41,644 nucleotides of DNA, from the NCBI GenBank assembly GCA_002343425.1, contig DDSO01000078.1:1-41644 (forward strand), given 5' to 3'. The stretch comes from Brevundimonas sp. UBA2388 (GTDB lineage: Bacteria; Pseudomonadota; Alphaproteobacteria; Caulobacterales; Caulobacteraceae). Both the position numbers and the translations under genes were made by a program. Under the pieces are notes generated by a model. The model worked only from the letters and a program-made list of their open reading frames with translations. It was not told the DNA's origin and ran no database searches. Positions 1-7,528 of this stretch are shown one piece after another (positions within the stretch are counted from its first letter, which is position 1; each line of letters opens with the position of its first letter).

Positions 1-59
1 CGGGTCATCTCGTCGCCGTCGATGTCCACGATGGGATTGGCGACCTTGATCCTGGTCAT
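1..59 (-). CDS. icd: NADP-dependent isocitrate dehydrogenase, N-terminal fragment
   Basis: Only the first 19 codons lie in the window. The minus-strand translation opens MTRIKVANPIVDIDGDEMT, which is the characteristic start of the homodimeric NADP-dependent isocitrate dehydrogenase family (TCA cycle, isocitrate to 2-oxoglutarate, cytoplasm). The ATG is at 57-59 and the gene leaves the window at base 1. It is transcribed divergently from the small ORF beginning at 229. The roughly 170 bp between them must hold both promoters; I could not assign -10/-35 boxes there. The identification depends on this short but very conserved N-terminus. Confidence 0.85.
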   Translation of the reverse strand, partial: MTRIKVANPIVDIDGDEMT

Positions 60-228
60 GCGGGTTCGCGCCTCTGATTGGGAATGGGGAGTGTGGCGGG
101 CGGTATAGCGGGGCGCGCGGGCGGGTGCAAAGGGCGGCGTCCCGGAGGTTAACCCTGCCTCGAAAAAGTCTTCCACAGCCAAGGTGAACCGCCCGGCTGC
201 GCGGCGGTTCTGATGACCGGAAGCATGT

Positions 229-417
229 GTGGGGGCGTCTCTCTTGGATAGCGAAACAAGGGCGCTGGTTCAGCGCTGGATCATCGCATTCTGTGAAGCG
301 CCGGTGCTGATCGACGCCGAGCTCATGCGGCGTGTACTGGACGACACGGAGGCCGCGAAGGGACGCGAACGCCCGCAAGCGGCCCTGACGGATTGCATCC
401 GCGCGGAGGGAAAGTGA
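229..417 (+). CDS. Hypothetical 62-aa protein, translationally coupled to the flavoprotein gene
   Basis: A 62-codon ORF with a GTG start at 229 and a GGAAG purine stretch 5 nt upstream. Its stop TGA (415-417) overlaps a GTG at 414-416 that is in frame with the downstream oxidoreductase, a GTGA overlap typical of translational coupling. The protein is mixed helical (LDSETRALVQRWIIAFCEAP near the start), has no signal peptide or metal motif, and I do not recognise its family. The coupling and ribosome binding site are the only support. It could also be a leader ORF whose translation opens the next start. Confidence 0.45.
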   Translation: MGASLLDSETRALVQRWIIAFCEAPVLIDAELMRRVLDDTEAAKGRERPQAALTDCIRAEGK

Positions 418-1337
418 TCGTGGCTCCCATGAGCGATGAACCCGAAGTCCTGATTGTCGGCTCGGGTCCGGCAGGTCTGACGGCGGCGACCTATCTGGCG
501 CGGTTCAGACGGCGGGTGCTGGTGGCCGACGGCGGAGCGCCGCGGGCCTGCTGGATCCCGGTCAGCCACAACATGCCCGGCTTCCCGCAGGGGATCACCG
601 GCGACGCCATTCTGAAACGGATGACCGAACAGGCCGAGGAATACGGGGCGGTTATCGAGGCGGGGCGGATCGAGCAGCTGACGCGCGACGGCGCCGGCTT
701 CGTGGCCCGTCTGAACGGCCGGGAGATGAGGGTGCGGGCGGTCCTGCTGGCTACCGGGGTGGTCGATCATCACCCTGACCTTCCGGGCGTGGAGCGGGCC
801 ATCGAGCGGTCCCTGGTCCGCATCTGTCCGATCTGCGACGGCTTTGAAGCCATCGACAAGGCGGTGGCCGTGATCGGCAATGATGACAAGGGCGTGCGCG
901 AAGCGGCGTTCCTGCGCACCTACTCCGACCGGGTCACCCTGATCCATGTCGGGCCGGACGAAGCTTCGATCGCGACCGATGAGCTGGGGCGGCTGGGGAT
1001 CGAATTGATCCGCGCGCCAATCGACAATGTCCGGCTGGAAGGCGACCGGGTGACGGCGCTGAGCTGGGGCGGGGCCTTTCGCACCTTTGATCTGGTCTAT
1101 TCGGCGCTTGGAACATCGCCGAACGCTGGACTGGCCGAGGGGTTGGACGCCCGGACCGGCGAGGACGGCCGACTGATCGTCGATCCGCATCAGGCCACCA
1201 GCGTCAAGGGTCTCTACGCTGCCGGGGACGTTGTGCGGGGCCTGAACCAGATCGCTGTCGCCTCGGCCGAAGCGGCGGTGGCGGCTACGGCCATTCACAA
1301 TGCCCTGCGCGAGGCGGACGGCTGGACCGTCAGTTGA
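414..1337 (+). CDS. Thioredoxin-reductase-like NAD(P)/FAD-dependent oxidoreductase
   Basis: About 307 aa, the usual length for the thioredoxin reductase/TrxB-like class II flavoproteins. An FAD Rossmann motif GSGPAGLTAATYLAR lies near residue 13, a CPIC redox disulfide followed by DG at about residue 140, and the second FAD motif YAAGDVVRGLNQIAVASAEA near the C-terminus. The NAD(P)H-binding loop, usually GGGxSAxEEA, reads GNDDKGVREAAF, so pyridine-nucleotide preference or partner may be unusual. Possible starts are GTG 414, GTG 420 and ATG 429. I chose GTG 414 because of the GTGA overlap with the upstream ORF; GGAGGG at 405-410 would space better to GTG 420. The 3' end overlaps the convergent hydrolase gene by 8 bp. 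Its electron-transfer partner is unknown. Confidence 0.8.
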   Translation: MIVAPMSDEPEVLIVGSGPAGLTAATYLARFRRRVLVADGGAPRACWIPVSHNMPGFPQGITGDAILKRMTEQAEEYGAVIEAGRIEQLTRDGAGFVARLNGREMRVRAVLLATGVVDHHPDLPGVERAIERSLVRICPICDGFEAIDKAVAVIGNDDKGVREAAFLRTYSDRVTLIHVGPDEASIATDELGRLGIELIRAPIDNVRLEGDRVTALSWGGAFRTFDLVYSALGTSPNAGLAEGLDARTGEDGRLIVDPHQATSVKGLYAAGDVVRGLNQIAVASAEAAVAATAIHNALREADGWTVS

Positions 1338-2337
1338 GGATCAGCCGCAGGAAGGCCGCGTCTGACCAGTCCGTGCCGCCGCCGGCCAGCCTCGCCAGAA
1401 TGCCGTCAGCCTGACGCACGACGACCAGATCGCGATCCGGGATCAGGTACAGTCGCTGATCGCCCGCGCCGGCCGCCATTCTCACAGTCGGCAGACCCGC
1501 GAGGGCGGCGGCCGAGGAATCGATGGGGGAGCGCGGGCTGGGCGGAACCAGACCCGGACGGAGCAGCCACCAGGTCAGGCCGTAGCCGGGGTTGGCGGGA
1601 GTCGGGCGGAAGCAATCGGCCAGCGCCTGCGCATCAACGATCGCCCGGCCCTCGACGCGGCACCCGCCCTGCACAAAGGCGCCGAAGCGGGCCCAGTTGC
1701 GGGCGTTGAACTGAGCGCCGGATGGCAGATTGGCCTGACCGGCCTGACGCCGCCAAGACCCATGCGTCACCCCGGCGGGCCGCAACAACCGCTCGTCGAT
1801 GAAGGCCAGCACGTCGTCGGGCCGCCCGGCCGCTGACAGCTTGCGGCGGACGATCTCGCCGAACACCTGAAACGGGGTGGGCCCATAGCGGAACACGCCC
1901 GGCGCCCCGGCGAAGGGCTGGGCGACCGACGCAGCATAGGTCGAAGGCCGCCCGATGGAGCCGCCGCCCACGCCGGAGGACAGACTCAACAGGGTGCGGA
2001 TCGTCGCCGAGCGCTTGACCGGGTCGTCGCCCCATTCGGTCAGGGTGTCCGCGCAGGCCTCATCCAGGGTCAGCAGGCCGTCCTGGACCATGGCGGCGGC
2101 CAGCACGCCGCTGAAGCTCTTGGTGCCGCTGGCCAGTTCATGCGTGTCGCCGGCGCTCGAGCGAGGATAGTCCTCGAACAGGACGCGACCGCCCTGCATG
2201 ACAAGGAAGGACACGCCGCGCCTCTGTGCCGAATAGTCGGCGGCTGCTGCATAGTCGCGGCTTTGGGCCCAGCCCTGTTCAGGCGCAATGGCGACAGCCG
2301 CTGCACCGAAAAACACGCCGCGTCTGTCGATCTGCAT
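1330..2337 (-). CDS. Exported serine hydrolase, beta-lactamase/PBP4-type fold
   Basis: 335 aa. An RR-containing leader (IDRRGVFFGAAAVAIA, ending near GWAQ) suggests Tat export. The SxxK catalytic motif is in SGTKSFSG, after an ELAS stretch, as in class C beta-lactamase-related esterases and peptidases. The usual YxN motif appears as YGP in FRYGPTPFQ, so the Tyr is kept and the Asn is lost. The C-terminal GAGDQRLYLIPDRDLVVVR corresponds to the third motif strand (HxG/KTG position, here GAG). The reading frame is open upstream to 2472, but ATG at 2335-2337 is preceded by AGGAG with 6 nt spacing and begins the signal peptide, so I place the start there. Resistance activity is unlikely; most relatives are esterases or D-amino peptidases of unknown substrate. 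Confidence 0.85.
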   Translation of the reverse strand: MQIDRRGVFFGAAAVAIAPEQGWAQSRDYAAAADYSAQRRGVSFLVMQGGRVLFEDYPRSSAGDTHELASGTKSFSGVLAAAMVQDGLLTLDEACADTLTEWGDDPVKRSATIRTLLSLSSGVGGGSIGRPSTYAASVAQPFAGAPGVFRYGPTPFQVFGEIVRRKLSAAGRPDDVLAFIDERLLRPAGVTHGSWRRQAGQANLPSGAQFNARNWARFGAFVQGGCRVEGRAIVDAQALADCFRPTPANPGYGLTWWLLRPGLVPPSPRSPIDSSAAALAGLPTVRMAAGAGDQRLYLIPDRDLVVVRQADGILARLAGGGTDWSDAAFLRLILN

Positions 2338-2408
2338 GGCCTGCTCCTGCCGCCGGTCAGGACTGGAACGGTAGGCTTCCAGCGCTTCCGTCGCCAGACA
2401 TAGCTCGA

Positions 2409-2444
2409 CCCGAACCCCGGGAGCAGGAGACTCCGGAGTTCGGG
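2409..2444. other. Hairpin between the small ORF pair and the hydrolase gene
   Basis: CCCGAAC at 2409-2415 pairs with GTTCGGG at 2438-2444. Inside, CCGG 2417-2420 pairs with CCGG 2433-2436, with a 12-nt loop. There is no T-run on either side, so it is not a classical terminator. It lies in the likely 5' untranslated region of the hydrolase gene and downstream of the two small minus-strand ORFs, so it could end or attenuate transcription from them. Confidence 0.5.
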
Positions 2445-2520
2445 CCACGACCCCGAGGGGGCCGAAGGTCACGGGCGGGGGAAGGGTGGTCTCCTGCGGC
2501 GGACCGGATTCAGGGAACCG

Positions 2521-2652
2521 TCAGCGGCTCGGCGGCGGCACAATACGGAGCGGCATGCGCAGGAGCTGACGGGTTCGGCTAGTGCGCCAGTCGTGACGAT
2601 TCCGCGCCCAGTCCCATGCAATTTCCTTATGGGTGCGGTGAACGTCTTCCAT
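2521..2652 (-). CDS. Small tandem ORF 2 (43 aa), MEDVH family
   Basis: A 43-codon ORF beginning MEDVHRTHKEIAWDWARN and ending at TGA 2521-2523. An AGGGAAG stretch precedes the ATG (2650-2652). Its opening residues match those of the next ORF upstream (MENVHAAHKE): both share ME-D/N-VH, two residues, HKE. The rest is rich in Arg and Trp and unlike its neighbour. Two start regions related in sequence argue for a duplicated small gene rather than chance. No family recognised; it is not clearly a DUF1127 protein although those often sit beside LysR genes. Confidence 0.45.
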   Translation of the reverse strand: MEDVHRTHKEIAWDWARNRHDWRTSRTRQLLRMPLRIVPPPSR

Positions 2653-2685
2653 CCTGGCTTCCCTCGGCCTGGTTTCGGTATTTTG

Positions 2686-2847
2686 TCAGGCCGACCAGCC
2701 GACGGGCGAGCGCCCACTCCAGGGCGTCACGACCAGTCCGCGCGGCCGCGGCGCTTTGGACCGGCGCTTCATGCTTGCCAATGCTTCGACGATGGCGCTG
2801 AGCAATCCCGAGTAATCTTCCTTGTGGGCGGCGTGGACGTTTTCCAT
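2686..2847 (-). CDS. Small tandem ORF 1 (53 aa), MENVH family
   Basis: A 53-codon ORF that starts at ATG 2845-2847 behind GAGGAGG-type purines (the plus strand reads cacggcctcctctg) and ends at TGA 2686-2688. It begins MENVHAAHKEDYSGLLSAIV, continues with a short amphipathic helix, then a basic MKRRSKAPRPRG segment and a W-S-G rich tail. It lies 33 bp upstream of a related small ORF on the same strand and is divergent from the LysR gene at 2944, the classic layout of a LysR target. Function unknown. The strong ribosome binding site and the shared N-terminus with ORF 2 support it. Confidence 0.55.
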   Translation of the reverse strand: MENVHAAHKEDYSGLLSAIVEALASMKRRSKAPRPRGLVVTPWSGRSPVGWSA

Positions 2848-2943
2848 CACGGCCTCCTCTGTTGTTGTTGCGATGACGAATATCTAGGCTTGACGAGACG
2901 ACCCCACAAACCAGATGATCGCGTCAAACCACAAGGATACCTT

Positions 2944-3864
2944 ATGGCTGACCCGCTCGCCGGCATCCCCCTCGCCTCCATTCGGGTGTTCGAGGCAGCC
3001 GCCCGTCTGAAGAGCTTCACCCGCGCAGCCGAGGAACTGGGCATGACCCAGGCCGCCGTCAGCTGGCAGATCAAGGCGCTGGAGGGCCGGCTGGGCCAGA
3101 GCCTGTTCCGTCGCCTGCCCCGCGAGGTCCAGCCGACCGAGGGCGGCGAACGGTTGTCCCGCGCCGCGACCGAGGCCATGACCCTGCTCCGCCGGGCCGT
3201 CAGCGACCTGACCGAGGCCGACGAGCACATCCTGTCGATCACCACCCTCGCCTCACTGGCGGCCCAGTGGCTGGCACCGCGGCTGGGCGGCTTCCAGGTT
3301 GCCAATCCGGGTCTGGCGGTGCGGCTGGACACCAACCCCAACCTGCTCGACATCTCCCGCGAAGGGTTTGACGTCGGCATCCGCTCCGGCTCCGGCGACT
3401 GGCCCGGGATGGAGAGCCAGCTGCTGATGCCCAGCGTCTTCACCCCGGTGTGCAGCCCGGCGATGGCCGAGCGGCTGAAACTGGTCGAGCCCGCCGATCT
3501 GCTGGATGCGCCGCGCATCGGCATGGAGAAGGAATGGGCCGCATGGTTTGCGGCGGCGGGCGTCAGCGGCGGGACGCAGCCCATGAGCCGTCTGACCGCC
3601 GACTATCAGGTGCTGGAGGTCGCGGCCGCGCTCGGCGACCAGGGCGTGGCCCTCGCCTCGCCCATCCTGTTCGCGCGCGAGCTTCGCAACGGTCTGCTGG
3701 TGCGCCCCTTCAGCCAGACGGTGTCGTTCCACACCGGCTATTATCTGGTCTGGCCCGAGGGTCGACGCCGGTCGCCCAAGATCGCCCGCTTCCGCGACTG
3801 GTTGGCGGCCCAAGCCGACGCCGATCCCACCATCGTGGAGGCGCGGGCGATCAGGCCCGCATGA
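2944..3864 (+). CDS. LysR-family transcriptional regulator, GcvA-like
   Basis: 306 aa, normal LysR length. The N-terminal winged helix-turn-helix spans about residues 8-65 (SIRVFEAAARLKSFTRAAEEL, then MTQAAVSWQIKALEGRLG, a standard LysR recognition helix). An effector-binding domain follows with LSITTLASLAAQWLAPRLGGF and the GcvA-like GFDVGIRSGSGDWPGM signature. The frame is open upstream to 2593, but ATG 2944 has AAGGA 6 nt before it and begins at the expected place relative to the helix-turn-helix. It is divergent from two tiny minus-strand ORFs, which are its likeliest direct targets. The effector cannot be read from sequence. Confidence 0.9.
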   Translation: MADPLAGIPLASIRVFEAAARLKSFTRAAEELGMTQAAVSWQIKALEGRLGQSLFRRLPREVQPTEGGERLSRAATEAMTLLRRAVSDLTEADEHILSITTLASLAAQWLAPRLGGFQVANPGLAVRLDTNPNLLDISREGFDVGIRSGSGDWPGMESQLLMPSVFTPVCSPAMAERLKLVEPADLLDAPRIGMEKEWAAWFAAAGVSGGTQPMSRLTADYQVLEVAAALGDQGVALASPILFARELRNGLLVRPFSQTVSFHTGYYLVWPEGRRRSPKIARFRDWLAAQADADPTIVEARAIRPA

Positions 3865-5641
3865 GGCCTTCCAGCACCGCCAGCGGCACGGAACCGTTCA
3901 GCAGCACCCGGTCGTGGAAGGCCTTCAGGTCAAAGCCGGGACGTGCCTCCGCCTCGGCCCGCAGGCGCGCGATCACCGTCTGGCCCAGCTTGTAGGAACA
4001 GGCCTGGCCGATCGAGACGCAGTAGCGGTCGATCTCCTTCTCGGCCGACTCCGGCGGCTCGCCGCACTCCTCGATCATGTAGCGAATGGCCTGATCGCGG
4101 CTCCAGCGCTTGTGGTGCAGGCCGGTATCGACCACCAGCCGGACCGCCCGGAACAGATAGGACTGCAGATATCCCACCCGCCCCAGCGGATTGCCGGCAT
4201 AGACATCCAGATCATCCGCAGCGACGCGCTCGGCATACAGCGCCCAACCCTCGTTGAAGGCCGAGTTGCCGGCGACGCGGCGATAGATCGGCAGGCTGCC
4301 CGCCTCGCGCGCGACCGTGATCTGGAAATGGTGACCCGGCGAGGCCTCGTGGTAGGTCAGGGTCGGCAGACCCCATTTGGGCCAGTTCGCCGTGTTCGAC
4401 AGGTTGATATAGTAGGCGCCCGGCCGCGTCCCATCCAGCGAGGCGGCCTGGTAGTAGCCGCCCGGCGCGCCCAGCTCGATAGACGGCGGCACGCGACGGA
4501 TTTCGACCCGTGCGCCGGGCAGGGTGTTGAACACCCGCGGCAGCAACGGCTCCAGCGCCTCCATCTGACGGTTCAGTGACCCGATCAGCTCGATCTTGGC
4601 CTCGTCGGTGTTGGGCCAGAGGTGCTGCGGGTCCTCGCTGAGGGTTTTGATCCGGCTGCCGACCGAACCCTCGGTCATACCCATGCCCTTGAGGATCGTA
4701 TCGATCTCGCCCTGGATGGCGGCGACCTGCTCAAGGCCGATGTCATGGATGTCCTGGGCGCTGTAATCGGTCGTGGTGAAGGCGCGCAGCGCCAGGGCAT
4801 AGGCCCTGGCGCCCTGCGGCAACTTCCAGGCCCCCGCATCGTCGGTCGCATGCGGGCGCTGGGCCTCGAAGACAGCGATCTGGCGGGTCAGGGCCGGCTT
4901 GATCTCGCCGTCGATCACACTGGCGGCCTGGGCGCCCCAGTCGCCCATCATGTTGCGCTCGTCCGTCTTGCGGATCAGCGCCTGCAGCATGGCCATGTCA
5001 TAGGCCGGCGTGTCGCGCAGGGTCCGCAGCTGGGTCAGGGTCTTGTCCATCAGGAACGACGGCAACATGACGCCGAGCGCGGCGTCGGCTGTGATCCGCT
5101 CGCTTTCCTGATCCAGCAGTCGCGCGAAGGCGGACAGCCGCGAAATGAAGGCCTCGGCGTCGGCCTCGGTCTCGAGCCGGTGCTGGTTGGCCATGAAGTC
5201 CGGCACCGAGAAATAGGCCCCCGACCGCTGGGTCACGACATAGGGTCCGCCCCCGCCATAGGGGATGTCCGCCGCCAGGGCCGCGCCCTCGGCGGTGAAG
5301 CGATAGACGGCCAGCGACACCTTGGCCTGATCCGACAACCCTTCCTCCGACACCGTCCGGATTTCGGCCCAGCGGGCGCGGGCGCGGACGCGGTCGGCTT
5401 CGGCGTCGGCGATCCCGGCCTGACGCAGCTGACCCGACAGGGCGGCGCGCGTGCCCCGGTCGAGGCCGAGGTTGGTCGCATACTCGGGCGACAGGTCGAC
5501 ATTCTCCTCGAACCAGCGGGTCAGCATGGCGTCGAGGCGGGCGTCAGCGGGCGACATCACCGGGGCCTGTGCGGCGACCGGCAGGGCCGCCATCAGGCCG
5601 AGGCCGGCGGAGGACAGCATCAGGCGGCGGCGGTCGATCAT
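3851..5641 (-). CDS. DUF885 family exported zinc-peptidase-like protein, copy 1
   Basis: 596 aa. The leader MIDRRRLMLSSAG is a Tat-type RR signal ending at about residue 24 (AAQA). The catalytic-looking HEASPGHHFQ begins at His431; HExxxxH-type helices with a downstream Glu (FNEGWALYAERVA) are how DUF885 proteins resemble M3/M32 gluzincin metallopeptidases. SLDGTRPGAYYINL and YCVSIGQACSYKLGQ are further family hallmarks. Predicted periplasmic, substrate unknown. It is the last of three same-strand paralogues; the next starts 20 bp upstream. GGAG precedes the ATG by 7 nt. Its stop overlaps the 3' end of the convergent LysR gene by 14 bp. Confidence 0.9.
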   Translation of the reverse strand: MIDRRRLMLSSAGLGLMAALPVAAQAPVMSPADARLDAMLTRWFEENVDLSPEYATNLGLDRGTRAALSGQLRQAGIADAEADRVRARARWAEIRTVSEEGLSDQAKVSLAVYRFTAEGAALAADIPYGGGGPYVVTQRSGAYFSVPDFMANQHRLETEADAEAFISRLSAFARLLDQESERITADAALGVMLPSFLMDKTLTQLRTLRDTPAYDMAMLQALIRKTDERNMMGDWGAQAASVIDGEIKPALTRQIAVFEAQRPHATDDAGAWKLPQGARAYALALRAFTTTDYSAQDIHDIGLEQVAAIQGEIDTILKGMGMTEGSVGSRIKTLSEDPQHLWPNTDEAKIELIGSLNRQMEALEPLLPRVFNTLPGARVEIRRVPPSIELGAPGGYYQAASLDGTRPGAYYINLSNTANWPKWGLPTLTYHEASPGHHFQITVAREAGSLPIYRRVAGNSAFNEGWALYAERVAADDLDVYAGNPLGRVGYLQSYLFRAVRLVVDTGLHHKRWSRDQAIRYMIEECGEPPESAEKEIDRYCVSIGQACSYKLGQTVIARLRAEAEARPGFDLKAFHDRVLLNGSVPLAVLEGLMRA

Positions 5642-5661
5642 GCTCTGGCTCCGGAGACTGG

Positions 5662-7458
5662 TCAGGCCATCGCCGCGCGGACACGCCGTTCGAGGATGGT
5701 CAGCGGGATGTTGCCGCCGTCGATCACGGCGGCGTGGAAGCGTTTCAGGTCGAAGCCCGGCCGATCCTTCAGACTGCCCCGCAGGGCGGTGATGAAGGTC
5801 TCGCCGATCTTGTAGCTGCAGGCCTGCCCCGGGGCGACGCAGTAGCGTTCGACCTCGGACTCGTTCGGATCGCTCACATTCTCGGCGAAATACCGGATGG
5901 CCCGCTCGCGGCTCCAGTCCTGGGCGTGCAGGCCGGTGTCGACGACCAGACGGCAGGCGCGGAACAGGAAGCTCTCCAGATAGCCGATGCGGCCGAAGGG
6001 GTCCCCGTCATAGACGCCCAGCTCATCGGCCAGCCGCTCGGAATACAGGCCCCAGCCCTCGCCATAGGCGGAGAAGCCCCCGACCCGCCGGTAGATCGGC
6101 AGTTCGCCCGCCTCGCGCGCCAGGGCGCCCTGGAACAGGTGGCCGGGCGCCGCCTCGTGATAGGTCAGGGTCTTCAGCGTCCAGCGCGGCCACTCCGCCG
6201 TGTCGCGCAGGTTGATGTAGTAGATCCCGGGCCGCGACCCATCCAGACTGCCGCCCTGGGCATAGCCGCCCGGCGCCCCGGCCTCGATCGCCGGCGGGAC
6301 GCGGCGCACCACAAAGTCGTTGCGCGGAATGCGCGGGAAGACTTCGGGCATGCGGGCGCGGATCGACGCCATCTCGGCGTTCACAAAGGCCAGCAGCTCC
6401 TCGCGCCCGGCGTCCGTATTGGCGAAGCGGAAGCGCGCCTCGGTGCGCAGTCCGGCCAGCCGCTCGGCGACGGTCCCCTGCGTATACCCCTCGCCCTTCA
6501 GCAGGACGTCGATCTGGCTCTGGAGGTCCGCGACCTGTTCCAGACCGATGCGGTGGATGTCGACGGGCGAGTAGTCGGTGGTGGTGAAATTGCGCAGATT
6601 GAGGGCGTAATAGGCCTCGCCGTCCGGTATGCGCAGGACGCCGGCCTGATGGCTGGAACGAAGCCGCAGGGCCTCGACCGCCTCAATCTGGCGGGTCAGT
6701 GCATTCCGCACCCGACCGTCGAACAGTCGGGCAGCGCCTTCGCCGAAATTCGGCAGGCCCTTCTCGGTGCTCCGGCGAACCAGCGATCGTACCATGGCCT
6801 GATCTTCGCCGGGCTGGTCGCGCAGGGCGATCAGCTGCAGCCGGGTCTTGTCGAGCACGAAGTCGGGCGCGATGACGCCCATCTCCGCATTGGCCAGCAT
6901 CCGCTCCGTGTCCTGGTCGAGCGCGGTCGGGAAGGCATCGAGTCGGTTCAGGAAGCCCACAACGTCGTCGAGGGTCTCGATCGGATGGGTGCTGTCCAGA
7001 AAGTCCGGCACGGCGGCGTAGGCGCCGCCCAGCTGCGACACGCCATAGGGAGTCTGCCGCCAGCCGTCGGGCGTGTGCCAGGGGAAGCGGGCGTAGTCGA
7101 CGGCCAGTTCCCGCTGGAACAGGGCGACGTCATAGCTCAGCCGCCCTTCAGGCGAGAGGGCCTCGGCGTTGATGCCGCGAAGCCGGTCCAGCCGCTCGCG
7201 GTTGCGCGGTGCTTCCGCCTGGAAGGCCGCGACCGAGCGGTTATTCAGCTGGCCCCGCTGCGCCGCGCGCGAGCCGACGTCGAGCCCGAGAGAGGTGGCG
7301 CTCTCGGGACTGCGATTCAGCCCGTCCTCGAATTGGACCAGCAACAGGGCATGCAGCCGGGCGTCTTCGCTCGCCGCGGGCGTCTGGGCCATGGCGGGCA
7401 TGACCGCCGTCAGGCCGAGGCCGGCGGAGGTCAGCATCAGGCGGCGGCGGTCGATCAT
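5662..7458 (-). CDS. DUF885 family exported zinc-peptidase-like protein, copy 2
   Basis: 598 aa with the same plan as its neighbours: leader MIDRRRLMLTSAGLGLTAVM ending near MAQT, then the all-helical DUF885 domain. The metal motif reads HEAAPGHLFQ where copies 1 and 3 have HEASPGHHFQ/HEASPGHHHQ, so the second His of the GHH pair is Leu while the HE and GH residues are kept. The downstream Glu is present in YGEGWGLYSERLA. SLDGSRPGIYYINL and YCVAPGQACSYKIGE are conserved. AAGGAG lies 5 nt before the ATG. It sits 20 bp upstream of copy 1 and 70 bp downstream of copy 3, so the three are probably one transcript. The divergence suggests a different substrate rather than loss of function. Confidence 0.9.
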   Translation of the reverse strand: MIDRRRLMLTSAGLGLTAVMPAMAQTPAASEDARLHALLLVQFEDGLNRSPESATSLGLDVGSRAAQRGQLNNRSVAAFQAEAPRNRERLDRLRGINAEALSPEGRLSYDVALFQRELAVDYARFPWHTPDGWRQTPYGVSQLGGAYAAVPDFLDSTHPIETLDDVVGFLNRLDAFPTALDQDTERMLANAEMGVIAPDFVLDKTRLQLIALRDQPGEDQAMVRSLVRRSTEKGLPNFGEGAARLFDGRVRNALTRQIEAVEALRLRSSHQAGVLRIPDGEAYYALNLRNFTTTDYSPVDIHRIGLEQVADLQSQIDVLLKGEGYTQGTVAERLAGLRTEARFRFANTDAGREELLAFVNAEMASIRARMPEVFPRIPRNDFVVRRVPPAIEAGAPGGYAQGGSLDGSRPGIYYINLRDTAEWPRWTLKTLTYHEAAPGHLFQGALAREAGELPIYRRVGGFSAYGEGWGLYSERLADELGVYDGDPFGRIGYLESFLFRACRLVVDTGLHAQDWSRERAIRYFAENVSDPNESEVERYCVAPGQACSYKIGETFITALRGSLKDRPGFDLKRFHAAVIDGGNIPLTILERRVRAAMA

Positions 7459-7528
7459 GGAGACTCCTTTGGCTGCAAGGTCCGGCTCCCCGCTCCGCTC
7501 AGGCGGAGCAGGGAGTATCGGCTCCGGC

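Noticed and set aside
140..165. TTAACC at about 149 as a CtrA half-site before icd
   Set aside because: CtrA boxes need TTAA-N7-TTAA or at least TTAACCAT; only TTAACC is present, which is expected by chance. The ATTAACTG at 35988 is equally weak.
3253..3813. 186-codon minus-strand ORF inside the LysR gene
   Set aside because: Antisense to a clear LysR domain set; no start context and no motifs.
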